NCBI RefSeq assembly: GCF_932526225.1
Contig: NC_064035.1
Coordinates: 8,543,296 to 8,607,295, forward strand
DNA length: 64,000 nucleotides
Source of the DNA: Nematostella vectensis
Lineage: Eukaryota > Cnidaria > Anthozoa > Actiniaria > Edwardsiidae
Direction of reading: 5' to 3'
Both the position numbers and the translations under genes were made by a program. A model generated the notes under the pieces. It was given only the letters and a program-made list of their open reading frames with translations, ran no database searches and was not told the origin of the DNA. Below, piece after piece: positions 21,501 through 31,100 of the stretch. How positions within the stretch are numbered: position 1 is the stretch's first letter; each line of letters opens with the position of its first letter.

Positions 21501-22190
21501 TAGGAAAACAATTTTTGAACAGTTTTAGTCATGACATGAAATCCAAAAATTGTGCATTTAAGAAAAACCTTCATAACCACATTCATACCCCCAAAATGTA
21601 TTAACTCTTCCCCCCCCTTGAATAGCTGAAAAAAATTCCTTCGGGGTATATTATAGTCCAGTACCTTAACTCTCCTTGGCTAAGGTCTACCTAAAAGTTA
21701 CAGCTACAAGTAGACCAGAGTAGTGCAGGAGAGTTGTGGTACTGGATCAGTCGCATAGAGAAACAGAACAAATAATACTGCAATGCATACTCTTATTTGG
21801 CCAGCAGCTCCTATGATTTTAAATGGTTTACTGATGCTTCCGCTTTCTTTAACAAAACAGATTGGTATAAAACCATCTGTGATGAGCCTCCACTCTCTTG
21901 TCTCATTGTCACTCTTGTATAACATCCCGTAAAATGTCTCCAAAATCTCTTCCCCAGCCCGTGCCAGGGAGGTCTTTTCCTCACTTGGACTGTGGGTATT
22001 TGTACCATCTAGTTTCCTAAGGACTAACGCTTGAGGCTCCTTTTTATCTTTCTTTGTAAGGGAAAGTCTGTGACTTGCAGCAAATGACCCCTGCTTCTCA
22101 CTACCAATAGCAAGCTCATTGGGGTTGTACGTCATAACTGGGGGTGCTGGGCGTGGTGGGGCCGGGGCATGGCCTTTAGACGAAGTCATC
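8688..22190 (-). CDS. COBL-like: EVH1 / tandem Cobl-type UBL / KRAP-like actin regulator, 12 exons, 3' end unresolved
   Basis: Twelve exons join without a break in frame: 22190-21791 (ATG at 22189), 21469-21347, 20535-20461, 20375-20278, 18849-18612, 18430-18208, 17223-17128, 16605-16406, 14522-14304, 13736-13493, 13049-9811 and 8772-8688. All have GT-AG borders and matching phases, giving 1746 codons so far. The order is EVH1, two ubiquitin-like domains of cordon-bleu type, a basic-proline KRAP-like motif and a long disordered region. Cobl-family proteins control actin filament formation; EVH1 domains bind proline-rich ligands, so cortical or synaptic-like actin scaffolding is the likely role (inference). 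Classical WH2 motifs, expected near the C-terminus of Cobl, were not found in these exons. At least one more exon must follow 8688 (phase 1). Details are given by segment below. Confidence 0.82.
8776..9100. repeat. Tandem array abutting the exon 12 acceptor
   Basis: About six copies, alternately about 64 and 48 bp long, of GGCGCCATGAGTATGTGAAG with CTAGACAGGGAATGACACAG, some with GAGTAGGGTGTTAATTATGC. The unit reproduces the intron up to the CCGCA just before the splice junction. Confidence 0.85.
9110..9775. repeat. GAT/GGT microsatellite-like tract
   Basis: Irregular GATGATGGTGGT-type sequence with a longer period of roughly 200 bp (GGTAATAAT and GATAATGGTTATGATGATG recur three times). It lies in the intron between exons 11 and 12 of the EVH1/Cobl-like gene. 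Asp-rich and Met/Val-rich frames here are repeat by-products. Confidence 0.88.
9811..13049 (-). CDS. Segment 4: giant disordered exon (exon 11)
   Basis: One 3239-bp exon gives about 1080 residues of Ser/Pro/Glu/Lys-rich, low-order sequence, which is usual for the middle of Cobl-family proteins. Conspicuous short motifs are PPPPMEAIDF, PLRRYSDLANSVSFVSS, RPQSWADIKQQRKLIEEQ, KRQSVKDMMSLFGQ and KKYGVSGLVNTLSSKPKP. The last two, together with QVAAMMASFKKP in the next exon, look like one recurring amphipathic motif. The donor is GGG|GTAAGT at 9810. The acceptor is TTTTCAG at 13050, where phase 1 fits exon 10. Confidence 0.85.
13493..17223 (-). CDS. Segment 3: linker and KRAP-like proline region (exons 7-10)
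   Basis: Exons 17223-17128, 16605-16406, 14522-14304 and 13736-13493 code residues about 386-638. Exon 9 has KAAKRKAPPPPRPP, the basic-Ala-Pro KRAP type of motif seen in Cobl and COBLL1, followed by PTPRPRSG. Exon 10 has RPPVPKRSSSLSD and FIPPPPPDDIPPP, likely ligands for SH3 or EVH1 domains (inference). I chose the exon 9 acceptor GGATAG at 14523 over the nearer CTCCAG because only the former keeps phase 0. The introns hold a 57-bp array, a dispersed repeat and a 110-bp duplication. Confidence 0.72.
14781..15997. repeat. 57-bp minisatellite, 21 copies
   Basis: Nearly identical units of AGCAAACAGACCTACTTACT, then CTCAATGCATCAAGCAG and TCCGAGAAACAGCAAAACGA. Because 57 is a multiple of three and the unit lacks stops in some frames, long frames stay open on both strands. 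On the minus strand, the sense of the host gene, each copy carries GAGTAAGTAGG, a good 5' splice-site match. It sits in the intron between exons 8 and 9. Confidence 0.95.
16131..16308. repeat. Dispersed G-run repeat, copy 1
   Basis: Contains a long G run, AAACATTAAGAAA, GAGGGCACAGCCACGCCCCT, ACTGGTCATTT, TTGAAAATATTGGGGG and a closing CCCTGCTACGGCCCTG. A second copy lies at 40752-40905 in a DIP2 intron, and a shorter related piece at about 37793-37873. Confidence 0.7.
17705..17924. repeat. 110-bp tandem duplication
   Basis: Two copies, 17705-17814 and 17815-17924, each with AGCTTATTTCATATTGTC, GGTTACGTTTTTATGCAGC and a GGAGAGAGAGGGAGGGAG tail. Intronic. Confidence 0.85.
18056..18159. mobile_element. 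Fold-back element (MITE-like)
   Basis: The arms TAGCCTGCTGGCAGG with AGGTACTCGGTGTTAT and ATAACACTGAGTACC with GCCTGCAAGCAGGCTA are inverted over about 31 bp, and the similarity continues inward to GCAGAAAAC and GTTTTCCGC. No coding sequence. Confidence 0.7.
18208..20375 (-). CDS. Segment 2: two tandem cordon-bleu-type ubiquitin-like domains (exons 4-6)
   Basis: The first domain (residues about 211-287) reads GKISLIVKLP, then EVFQHICKKEVLKPSEH, then SFEPDTPLGSLNIRTVSIL. The last piece closely matches the FKPNTPIGxLDxxxVxLK strand of the Cobl domain. An acidic linker of about 25 residues follows. The second domain (about 312-382) reads KLLEIHLPSGGKTSIEVP, NLLTFICKREELNVRMFTL and VEELHSSELRLMGK, which is the same fold with a weaker family signature. 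A Ras-binding-type UBL is the alternative for the second one. Exons are 20375-20278, 18849-18612 and 18430-18208. Confidence 0.75.
19773..19944. mobile_element. Fold-back element (MITE-like) with arms of about 55 bp
   Basis: The left end CATTTATTGACAATCAGTTA and the right end TAACTGATTGTCAATAAATG are perfect inverted repeats. The arms continue with about 85-90 percent identity by eye to TTAGTGCTATTAA and TTAATAGCACTGA. Lies in the intron between exons 4 and 5 of the EVH1/Cobl-like gene. Confidence 0.75.
20461..22190 (-). CDS. Segment 1: EVH1/WH1 domain (exons 1-3)
   Basis: Exon 1 starts right after an acceptor (CTTTATAG at 22198-22191) and its ATG is the second base onward, so a 5' UTR intron is likely. 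Residues 8-17 are APAPPRPAPP. Residues about 77-195 align with EVH1 domains: MLYKSD with Tyr91, REWRL with Trp100, FVKWLEVND with Trp154, and NVYGVRFAKED with Phe166. The Tyr, first Trp and Phe correspond to the aromatic triad that holds PPII ligands in Ena/VASP and Homer domains. FYTALLHMKDTL (from residue 175) is the closing helix. The domain is split across exons 22190-21791, 21469-21347 and 20535-20461, all phase 0. Confidence 0.82.
20590..20890. repeat. 32-bp minisatellite, about 9 copies
   Basis: Unit AGGTGGGTAAATGCAATGAC followed by AGGGGAGGGGTC. Intronic, between exons 2 and 3 of the EVH1/Cobl-like gene. Confidence 0.9.
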
Positions 22191-22539
22191 CTATAAAGGA
22201 AAGATGCTTAGTTCATGATAAATGCAAAACAAGGGTCTGTTTCATATGGGAATATAGAGGTAAATTCTATAGAAAAGGCAGACATAGTTACTAAGGACTC
22301 ATATAAATACAGTGTGAGCCATGATTTCAGGTGTAAACTTTGCAAATAGCAGCAAAGTTATTCTATTACTGAACATATTTATTTGTCCTTGGTATGTCTG
22401 CCACAACAAGAACAAAGAGACAGTGATTTTGTGGCTTTAATATTTCTAAACGTTGAAGGCTCAATTGTCATGCTGTTTGCTCTTCTCCTGTCATCCAGTC
22501 TGTGATTGCAAATGGAATCAGAAATGAAATAACTCAGCC

Positions 22540-22812
22540 CCCTACCCAGGGGGGTGCAGGGGGTGCGAACCCCCCCCCCCTCTACAATGACCGAAGGTCC
22601 ACTTTTGGTTCCCAATAGACAAGCTTTCTCTCTGGTATGTAGCCAAATCCGACAATAAACGTCTTGTGGAGGTACTGCAAAGGCAAGACCCCTTTTTTTC
22701 TGGGGTGGTCAGATTTTTATCTGAGGACTCACCCCTCCCCCGGAAAAACTAGGTCCACTTTTTAAGATTTCGCCCACCCCCCCCCCCCCAAGAAAAATCC
22801 TGGGTACGGGCC
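22540..22812. repeat. Dispersed repeat family with GGGGGTGC / CCCCCC runs, copy 1
   Basis: Shares in order GTGCAGGGGGTGC, ACAATG, AAAGGTCCACTTT-like, ATGTAGCCAAATC, GGTACTGCAAAGGCA, TCAGATTTTTATC and CCTCCCCC with the copy at 58492-58750. Non-coding, probably a non-autonomous element. Confidence 0.65.
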
Positions 22813-24329
22813 TGTGACTATGATTAACCCCATCCCCCTAGTCATGAGCTTATACTACACTTGTTGTTGCAGAGCCATCAATATGGAAATGTTAATGTCA
22901 ATGGTCAATAAAATGCCAATAAAAGGAAGCGATCAGTATCACACTAATTATACTGCAATAACCACATTAACTAGGAATTTCATACAAAAGAACACTTTTA
23001 GTATATGTTAAGTGTGTGAGATATAAGATTAAATAATGCATTAATAAACTCCTAGACATTTGCTTATAATCATGTTAACTAGCTTATTCTTGTTTTGACG
23101 TGTATTTATTACAAAATGCAAGTCTCCTCAAATACTTTTTGTACTTTTAAATCTTGAGAACAATACCAACGCACATCCGGATAAAAGAACATTATTTAAA
23201 CAAATTCAAATTAATGTAAAAAAAAAAAACAATGTTGAGAGGTTGGACTTTATTTAACACGAATTATCACAACAAAAGCATTGTCTGCAAATATGTCAGC
23301 AATAAATTACCCAAAAATCACAATCATCCAATCTACAAACAAAGTGGATGGCAGAACTTGTAAACACAAAAAAACGTTATACGTAACGTAATATTATAAG
23401 GATATACGGCTGGTATTAATGGCGTTCAGTAATAAAGCTTTTGCTGAGCTTTAAACATTTTTAAAATGCTGCTTTTTAAAGGTCCATTATTAGACAGTCA
23501 AGTTAGAATGTCTTGGCTTTTGCGTGAAATAACTTATTTGGCATGAACAATCGATAGGGATTTAGTTTAATCCTAGCGGCGATTGAAATAAAACGTTTGG
23601 ATATTTAATTTGCTAAGATTACACATTAATGTTACTTAACTTAAGTTTGTCTTATCCAACATAAAACTTTATACACAAATGGTGTTTTTTTAAACCGAGT
23701 GTGCGATATGCAGTAAGTATAAGAGTTTTCCGTTACTACTTACTTCGACTCCTTCCCGTTCATGTTTGGCTTGTAGTTTTTAGTACAAACATTGTTTCAC
23801 AATAAACCTTGCGCTATTGACTAAAGGTTTTACTTGAATGCCTAGAAAGAATACGAGAAAATATTTTTATCACACAAGCATTCTATTTAGCACTGCCAAG
23901 AATACATCACCATGAGAAAAAGTTAGATCCAGTCCGGTGGCAATGCCGATAATCACAACAACAACAGGGACACGAATATTAAGTTATTTCTGCATAAAAA
24001 ATATGCACGTAAAAATACAATCACAAGAGAACCATGATTTAGTAGCACGAATTCAGCCTTACCGTGCATTGGTCTAAGATAACGCAGTGAAGAAAATATC
24101 AGAACGAATTTTTATCGAAGAGCGAGGATGGCTGGCCGATACTACAATCCTACGATTTAATGATGCAGAACCATTAGAATATTCTAGAATTTGCTACATT
24201 GCAATCAATCACAGTATTCGACAATCGTTTAAAATAAGACAGACCGTCACAATTGTTTTTCAGTTCCCCATTGTAAATGAGGGTATAAATTTGGTTAAAC
24301 TTTGTTGATAAAAATCGCAGAGTAGCGCA

Positions 24330-24420
24330 CACTGATACGAGAAGCTACCGTCCGCGCCTGCACAGGCGGCCGAGTACCAGGCCCTCCTCACGTCACGTCA
24401 CGGAATTTGGAAATGCCCTC
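24330..24420 (-). promoter_or_regulatory. Possible CpG-rich promoter with CRE-like sites for the EVH1/Cobl-like gene
   Basis: A short GC- and CpG-rich block (GTCCGCGCCTGCACAGGCGG) next to CACGTCACGTCACGG at about 24389 stands out from AT-rich surroundings. It lies 2.2 kb upstream of the coding start, and exon 1 appears to be preceded by a 5' UTR intron. Position and composition are the only evidence. Confidence 0.25.
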
Positions 24421-25462
24421 GTGGTACAGGATTAGGGGTGGGTGGGGGGTTGTAGGGGGGAAGGGTGATCCCCTTGAAAAAAAAAAAATAAGACTACTGC
24501 CTGTAAAATAATAATGTCCCTAGGCAGCGCTTGAGCGAGTCCAGCAGAACGACTGCAAGGGAGACTCAGATAGCTAAAAAATGTTTTTTCTTTTTTAGTC
24601 CTGATGCGTTATAAAATGCAGAAAGTCAGCCTTAAACTTTTTCCATCAAAAGGGTTTGGTCTACAACTAATAAAAATGGGATAGTTTTTTCGAAATATCT
24701 TTTTTTTTATTTCTCAGAAGCGTTGTCCGACATGGGGTTGCCGAGTCGAAAAATAGCATGTTTGGAGGGGTGAAATTCGCTGTTTTCACAGCTGCGCTAC
24801 ACCAAAACTAAAACGAAACTTTGAACCTCCACTATAAGGGCACGAGGGAACGTTTGATATAGTAAGCTACGCTAACAGGTAAGACATTTTGTGAACACAA
24901 TGCGATTTCCTCTCGAATTCTGGCATAAAAAAGGAAATACATTGGGCAAAAAAGATAAACGAACAATATCTACTAAATAGTTCTTGAAAAACGATGAAGC
25001 AACGCACGAAAAAGATAAACAAACCCTATTCACACTAAATAGTTTATGGGAAAAGAATAAAGCACTGCACAAAAAAGTTAAACATCATCCACTAAATAGT
25101 TTAAGAGTATATGGGACAACAATAAACAATGCATCCAAACAACAAACGCACACTACTGTATTTACTAAAAAGTTTATAGTGTAGCTCGTGTCCGTTGATG
25201 TTTATTTCTAAACTTTGCTATTGCTCGCGGATTTTAAGCCTTAGTTAGCGTGGTTTCGCTGGTTAGTCGAGACTCAACGTTGGGACCTGCATAACCAGAT
25301 TCCATAAAGGATTTTGAAATTATGAACACTTAAAACTTAATAAATTGCTTCTCGGACAGAGGTCTCTCAAAATTCTGGTTATAAAAATAGATATTAAGGT
25401 TGTGCTCTCCTTAAGTTAAACCAAGAGAGCATAAATAGAAGCTTACTAAAGATGGGAAAATA

Positions 25463-25625
25463 TTAGGGTGATTTTCATTATCCCTGTTTTCATTAACCCG
25501 TGAACTACACTTTAGGGTATTACACTTTATTGTGATCTGATTCTTTTGTTCTCTTTTGTGTTTAACTGACTATTACCCTTTGCCTATCACACTTTGTTTC
25601 ACGGGTTAACGAAAACCACTCTAAG
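25463..25625. mobile_element. Fold-back MITE, family A, copy 1
   Basis: The ends TTAGGGTGATTTTC and GAAAACCACTCTAA are inverted. Inside them, TTTTCATTAACCCGTGAA faces TTCACGGGTTAACGAAAA. The internal TTTTGTTCTCTTTTGT is shared with the element at 61129-61284, which has the same kind of ends. Confidence 0.7.
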
Positions 25626-27884
25626 GAAGTGTTCATTAAATACACCGAGGGGGGGGAGGGAAGATTTTTACTCAAGACACCTTAAAATTTCGGAGCCCCC
25701 CCCCCTTTCATTGTAAATTTTTCAGTGCCCCATTTTCAGAACCCCACAATTTTCGGAGCCCTTCCCCTACCCTGGTTCCTCGAGGCTCTAGAACCAGGGT
25801 ATCCATCCCCCTTACGGCCTCAATAAACAAAAACAGGCTTTAAATCCGCAAAATGAATACTGAATACTGAGAAGTTGCCCTCCTTGTCCGGGTTGATGAT
25901 CCAGTCCTTGCTAGTAGGAAAAGTGAAGGAAGCTAAACACCGGCTGCAAAACAGGAGCCTTGTATGATGTGAACCACATCCGAAATCTTGGACTGCTAGT
26001 GAGATTTTAAAAGTTTATAGATGAACACATGCAATCAATAAATGCCACTGAGAAGAATCTCATTTCAATTCATTCTGCGATTTCTAACACATACAAATTA
26101 ATAAGTGCTAGATTCAACCGTGACAGCGTTGCAATTGAGGAAGGGAAGAAAGTGGCCAAAAGAAAAAGGAGCAAAGAAAGAAGAAAGTCAGAAGAAGGAA
26201 AAATGCTGCCAAAAAACTTGCGAATAAACTTGTTTCCCGACTCTATACCACAGATTTTGCGAATCGCGTCATGTCAGTAGAGGCTGAAGAAAAGGTCAGC
26301 ACCCGGGAAAGCTAAACTGCTACCAAGGTTTCTCCTAAAAGCGATCGAGCATCTGATCAAGGCTGGTGCATTTGATGATAAGATGAAGCTCAAAGGCTCA
26401 TGGATCTGATTTGCTCTCAGTCAGAAAGGCATCGAACTCAAAGGCATCATCAGCATAAAAAAAACCCATACAAACATCAGAGAGTAGCTTGGACACAGAT
26501 AAAAATACTTGGATCATCTACACAATCTCTTATGCAGCCATTCTTAGTATCTGACACTGAGGGGCAAGCCATTTGACTTTTGGGGGAATGGAAGGGGGGG
26601 GGGGGGGGGGGGTGAAGTCAAATCAGCAGGATTTTTTTTCTCTCATAATCAAAAGGCGTAGTTATTTTAGGCATACTTCATATTTTTTTGCATGTAATGT
26701 TTTGCATGTAGTGCATGTTGTTTGCTTTTCAAAGTCCTCCCCCCTCAAAAGTCAATTTGTCGCCTGTGAAGGAATATACATTTGTTTGTATCATGTCATA
26801 TATCGAGCTGAAAAGTATGGCTTCTAAAAAAAATTCAGAAACCCCCCCCTTTAGAGGATCGTTTATTTTTTCGGAGCCCCCCCTTATAGTGGCTAAAATT
26901 TTTCGTAGCCCCCCCCTCCAATATCTCCCCCCCCCCCTCGGTGTAAATGAAGTAGTTTTGGTGACGTTTCGAGCAATATTCCTTCTAGCATTATCCCTGT
27001 TCCCAATCCCACTGGGTTTGGGGAGGGGGGTAAAAAAGATGCATACAAAAACAACAACAACAACAAAAGTGAGTGAATGAGAGAGCGCGTGTGAGTGGGT
27101 GATTGAGACAGAGAGAGAAAACAGATTAAAAAAAATGTGATGCTTACGCTTTCATTGACGATTGTCTTCGCTTCAATAATGAATAAAAAAAACGACTCTA
27201 ACTACAAAATGTTTTAATTCCATCATAATTCTTAATTCTATACAGCTTTTACTTGGTGCTTTGTTTTTCATTTTAGCTAAAAATAAAATTGTCAAATTTA
27301 ATCCGAAGCGGATATCGAGTAACAAAAATATTCGTAAAGTTGTCATACCAATGTTTTCATTTCTGATCTAACTACTGTTTCACTGACTGAACAATGTTTT
27401 TAATAGACTATTTTACAAGCAGCCAAAATTTTACTCTCCCAATTTTACATACACAAAAAGCAGGAAAAGGAAAATAATATAAAGCCATTGGAGAATTGAA
27501 TACTTCTAATGAGTATTTACACGCTCATTGCTGAACACAACTTGCAAATAAATTTTCATTCAACCACCTTCATGTTGTTAACAAAATGGACAAGTAATTT
27601 GTGAAGGAAAATCGAATTCAGAGATTAACTTCAGTTTGGAGTCAATAAGATGTACAATATGAGCCATATAATGACATCTTAAAAAAAACGTTGGCACAAA
27701 AAAGAGCGTCGATATCGCGGGATGGGGTTATTAGGTCTTAAATCAATTTATTATAAAAAATACGCCAAGACCGTAAGTTAAGGAGATGATACTCAATAAA
27801 GTCACTTTTCCATCGATTGGTAACTACATGAATAATGAGGACTTCAAAGATAAGAATTGTAGGCCGGTTGAGTCACAGCGAAGT

Positions 27885-28178
27885 TGTTACATACTATACG
27901 ACACATAGTTCCGATAAAGTCGATCGACACTTGAATCGGATCGAGTTGATCGGCAAGCGCTGACCGATGCTTTTACATGTTATACGCCACGTAGATTGGA
28001 TCGAGAAGATCTGTAATCTCTGATCGATGCTGATACATGTTATACGCCACGTAGATCGGATTGAGTTGATCGGTAAGCTCTGATCGATGCTGTTACATAC
28101 TATACGGCTCTTAGTTCCGATAAAGTCTATCGACACCGCAATCGGATCGGGATGATCGGTAAGCGCTGACCGATGTTT
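27885..28178. repeat. Array built from the last coding bases of DIP2
   Basis: Four units lie directly downstream of the DIP2 stop codon (28181-28179). Each repeats TTATACGCCACGTAGATCGG and GAGTTGATCGG, the reverse complement of the last codons of DIP2, with changes. Two units are about 60 bp and two about 82 bp, in the order long, short, short, long, then the true exon end. Confidence 0.85.
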
Positions 28179-31100
28179 TTACATATTATACGCCACGTAG
28201 ATCGGATCGAGTTGATCGGCGAGAAAGCCATCCCTGAGATGCATCCTCTGCTTCTCGCCCCGAGAGTTAATGGGTACCACCCCCGGGTCTACCACCACGA
28301 CAACACCCACGATAAGTTGATGCTCCTCAAGCACCCAGGAGGTGACAAGTGGTACCACGTCCAGCGCCATGTTCTCGTCCGCGTCCAGCTCAACCACCAC
28401 AACGAGGAGGTTGGTCCATGTAAACACAGCACTAGAGAGGAGGTTTAAGTAAACACGTGAGCAGGGTCTGCATGAATATCACGGAGGAAAGGGTAGAGAA
28501 GTAGGGTAAAGGGAGGAGGTGAGCGGAGTATATTAGTAGGGGTGAGGGAGGGACAAATATTGTGAAATGGATCGAAGAAGGGGTGAGCGGAGTATATTAG
28601 TAGGGGAGTGGGGACGAATATTGTGAAGAGGATGGGGGAAGGGGTGACCAGAGTATATAAGTAGGGGTGAGGGAGGGACAAATATTGTGAAATGGATCGA
28701 AGAAGGGGTGAGCGGAGTATATTAGTAGGGGAGTGGGGACGAATATTGTGAAGAGGATGGGGGAAGGGGTGACCAGAGTATATAAGTAGGGGTGAGGGAG
28801 GGACAAATATTGTGAAATGGATCGAAGAAGGGGTGAGCGGAGTATATTAGTAGGGGAGTGGGGGACGAATATTGTGGAGAGGATGGGGGAAGGGGTGAGT
28901 GGAGAATATTAGTAGGGGAGGGGGGACAAATAATGTAAAATGGATGGAAGAAGGGGTAAGCAGAGTACATAAGTAGGGGAGGGGGATATGGCGACATGTT
29001 TTTTTTTTGGGGGGGGGGTTAACGGGATGCATATTCAACACAAAGAATTTCTCTTACGATTCACAGATGTGCTTGTGACATCGGATGACAGTATTTTCGA
29101 TATCAACTGGATGGTATCTCATTCCGCGAAGCATCATGGTCTCTTCCAGCGAGCCAACGACAAACATTGCATCGTGCATTGCTGAAAGAGTGTTAACACC
29201 ATGATTAGATAAATTCCAATCCTAACCCCAATGCTTATGGCATTGGTAATAGCTGAAAGTGTGTTAACAACATGATTATATCAAGTCCAATCCTAACCCT
29301 GGTGCTCATGGCATCGTGAATCGCTGATAGTGTTGTGACACCGTCCAATCCTAACCCTAACACTCCCCCTAACAGCGTATATATCCTGGAAATGACGGGT
29401 AGAACTCTACATGATGTGTGCGTTATAAACCATGTGCATACTAATAAAATGTGCATACAATACTTGGCGTATTTATCGTCACTCACCTCCATCAGTCTGC
29501 GTGAAGTCCGTCCTCTTGATAAATCCCAGGTATCCCGTCCTAGCGTATTGCGTGACGGTGTCGCCTGTCGTCATGCGCGCGCCAAACCTCTCCTCCGTCA
29601 TCTTATCCTCCCCTGCTGTGTAGTAGCCGCTGCCGTTGTGTGGGCTACACACCCAAATCTGTCCAATAGAAGTACACATCATTGGTTACTATGCTAACAA
29701 TGGAACCAAAAGGCTTGAAGACTTACCTCGCCAAGATGCGAATCCGCGCACATGCCTCGAGTCTCCGGGTTTGCAATCACGACCTTGACCCCGGGGAGAA
29801 TCTAACGGGATAACAATCGAGTACGGGGGTTAACTTTGGTGACCTGATACACAGATGGTACACAGACAACAAGGTTTCTACGCTGAAACGCTCTTCAAAG
29901 AAATAAGTGTGAATGCGGCGGTAAGCATGACACATTATATATTCTACATGTGTGACCATGCCAGTAACCATGACATCGTAGACATTCTTCCCAAACGACA
30001 AAGACATATATGTGTGCGAACGCGCCAGTATCCATGATATCATAGATATTTTTAAAGACAACAAAAGTTTTAGTGTGAAAGCGCCAGAAACCATGGCAGC
30101 ATAGATATTCTTCTTCAGGACAACAATGAGTGTGAATGGAACAGTAATTATGACATGGTAGAGACTCTCATGGAAAGATGACGTACCTTTCCCGACTCCA
30201 GCAAACAGAGGCTGTTTGGGCTACCACGCTCCACGATCGTGACTCGATCATTCCTCAGCGCTCTTGTATCGACATACACGCTGGTCGCTTCAGGCGTCGA
30301 CGCGCCCTGGAAATATGACAACAAAGTATTACTCTCCCGAACAAAACAGCGTGAAATCATCATTTAAAACCCCTTTAGTTAATCATAGGGCAATAATCAC
30401 TTTAATAACGGTATACAACCGCATCTTCTTTCCTCCAAACCTCTTGGTGTATCTATAATAGCTAGGTCGCAGATAGATCCTCCACTGGAAAACCCTTAAT
30501 GGGAAGAGGGAGAAGGTGAATTGGAAATACTTATGTCGCGGATGGTTTGAGCGCGTTTGTTATCTATACTATCAATTTACAATCTTTCTGACAACAACCA
30601 ATTCACTTTAATTTACCACCCTATAACTAAGATACACAAACCCCTTTGGATTTGACATCTTTAGCTAAATAATTTTAGTTCTCCTTCCCATCTAATGTGT
30701 ATTCCAAGCTAAAAAGTTTATCCCAGAATTTGAAAGATCGTTTACTTTTAGGTACATATCAAAACCCATAAGCATCAAATCTAAACTTCTCAATTGAAGT
30801 CGCGCTTCTACGATCAATTTACCTGCGTGCAGATGGCAACATTGACTCTACAACCAAAAGACGTACTGACGGCTCGGGGCGAAAGACCAAGACTTGAGAA
30901 CAGGTGTGAAAACGCTGTTGTTAGGGTGATCCGTGGTCTTTCCTCGGCCACCACCACACAGTTGCGCACACAAGCGAGATTAACACCTTTTGCCTAGGTA
31001 AATCGGTGGAGAACGCGGTGTTAATAGGAGCTGTTTCTGTAGGAACAACCAGATGTAAGGATGACCGGGTTTACTTTACCTTGAGTGCAGGCACTGCCTG

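Larger units (their letters stand above)
22191..28178. other. Intergenic / 5' UTR intron region, no protein gene recognised
   Basis: The stretch lies between the start of the EVH1/Cobl-like gene and the end of DIP2. It holds a dispersed repeat at 22540-22812, diverged units of about 70 bp with ACTAAATAGTTTA at about 24940-25170, a fold-back element at 25463-25625, C-run repeats with TTTCGGAGCCCCCCC at 25650-25800 and 26570-26940, and the DIP2-derived array after 27885. Short frames at 26029-26280 and elsewhere lack support. A possible DIP2 poly(A) signal (AATAAA on minus) is at 27752-27747. Confidence 0.5.

Noticed and set aside
26029-26280. Lys-rich 83-codon plus frame
   Set aside because: No start context, splice sites or recognisable family; AT-rich region with biased composition.
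28173-28448. Plus-strand 91-codon frame
   Set aside because: Antisense of the last DIP2 exon, whose protein is clearly conserved.
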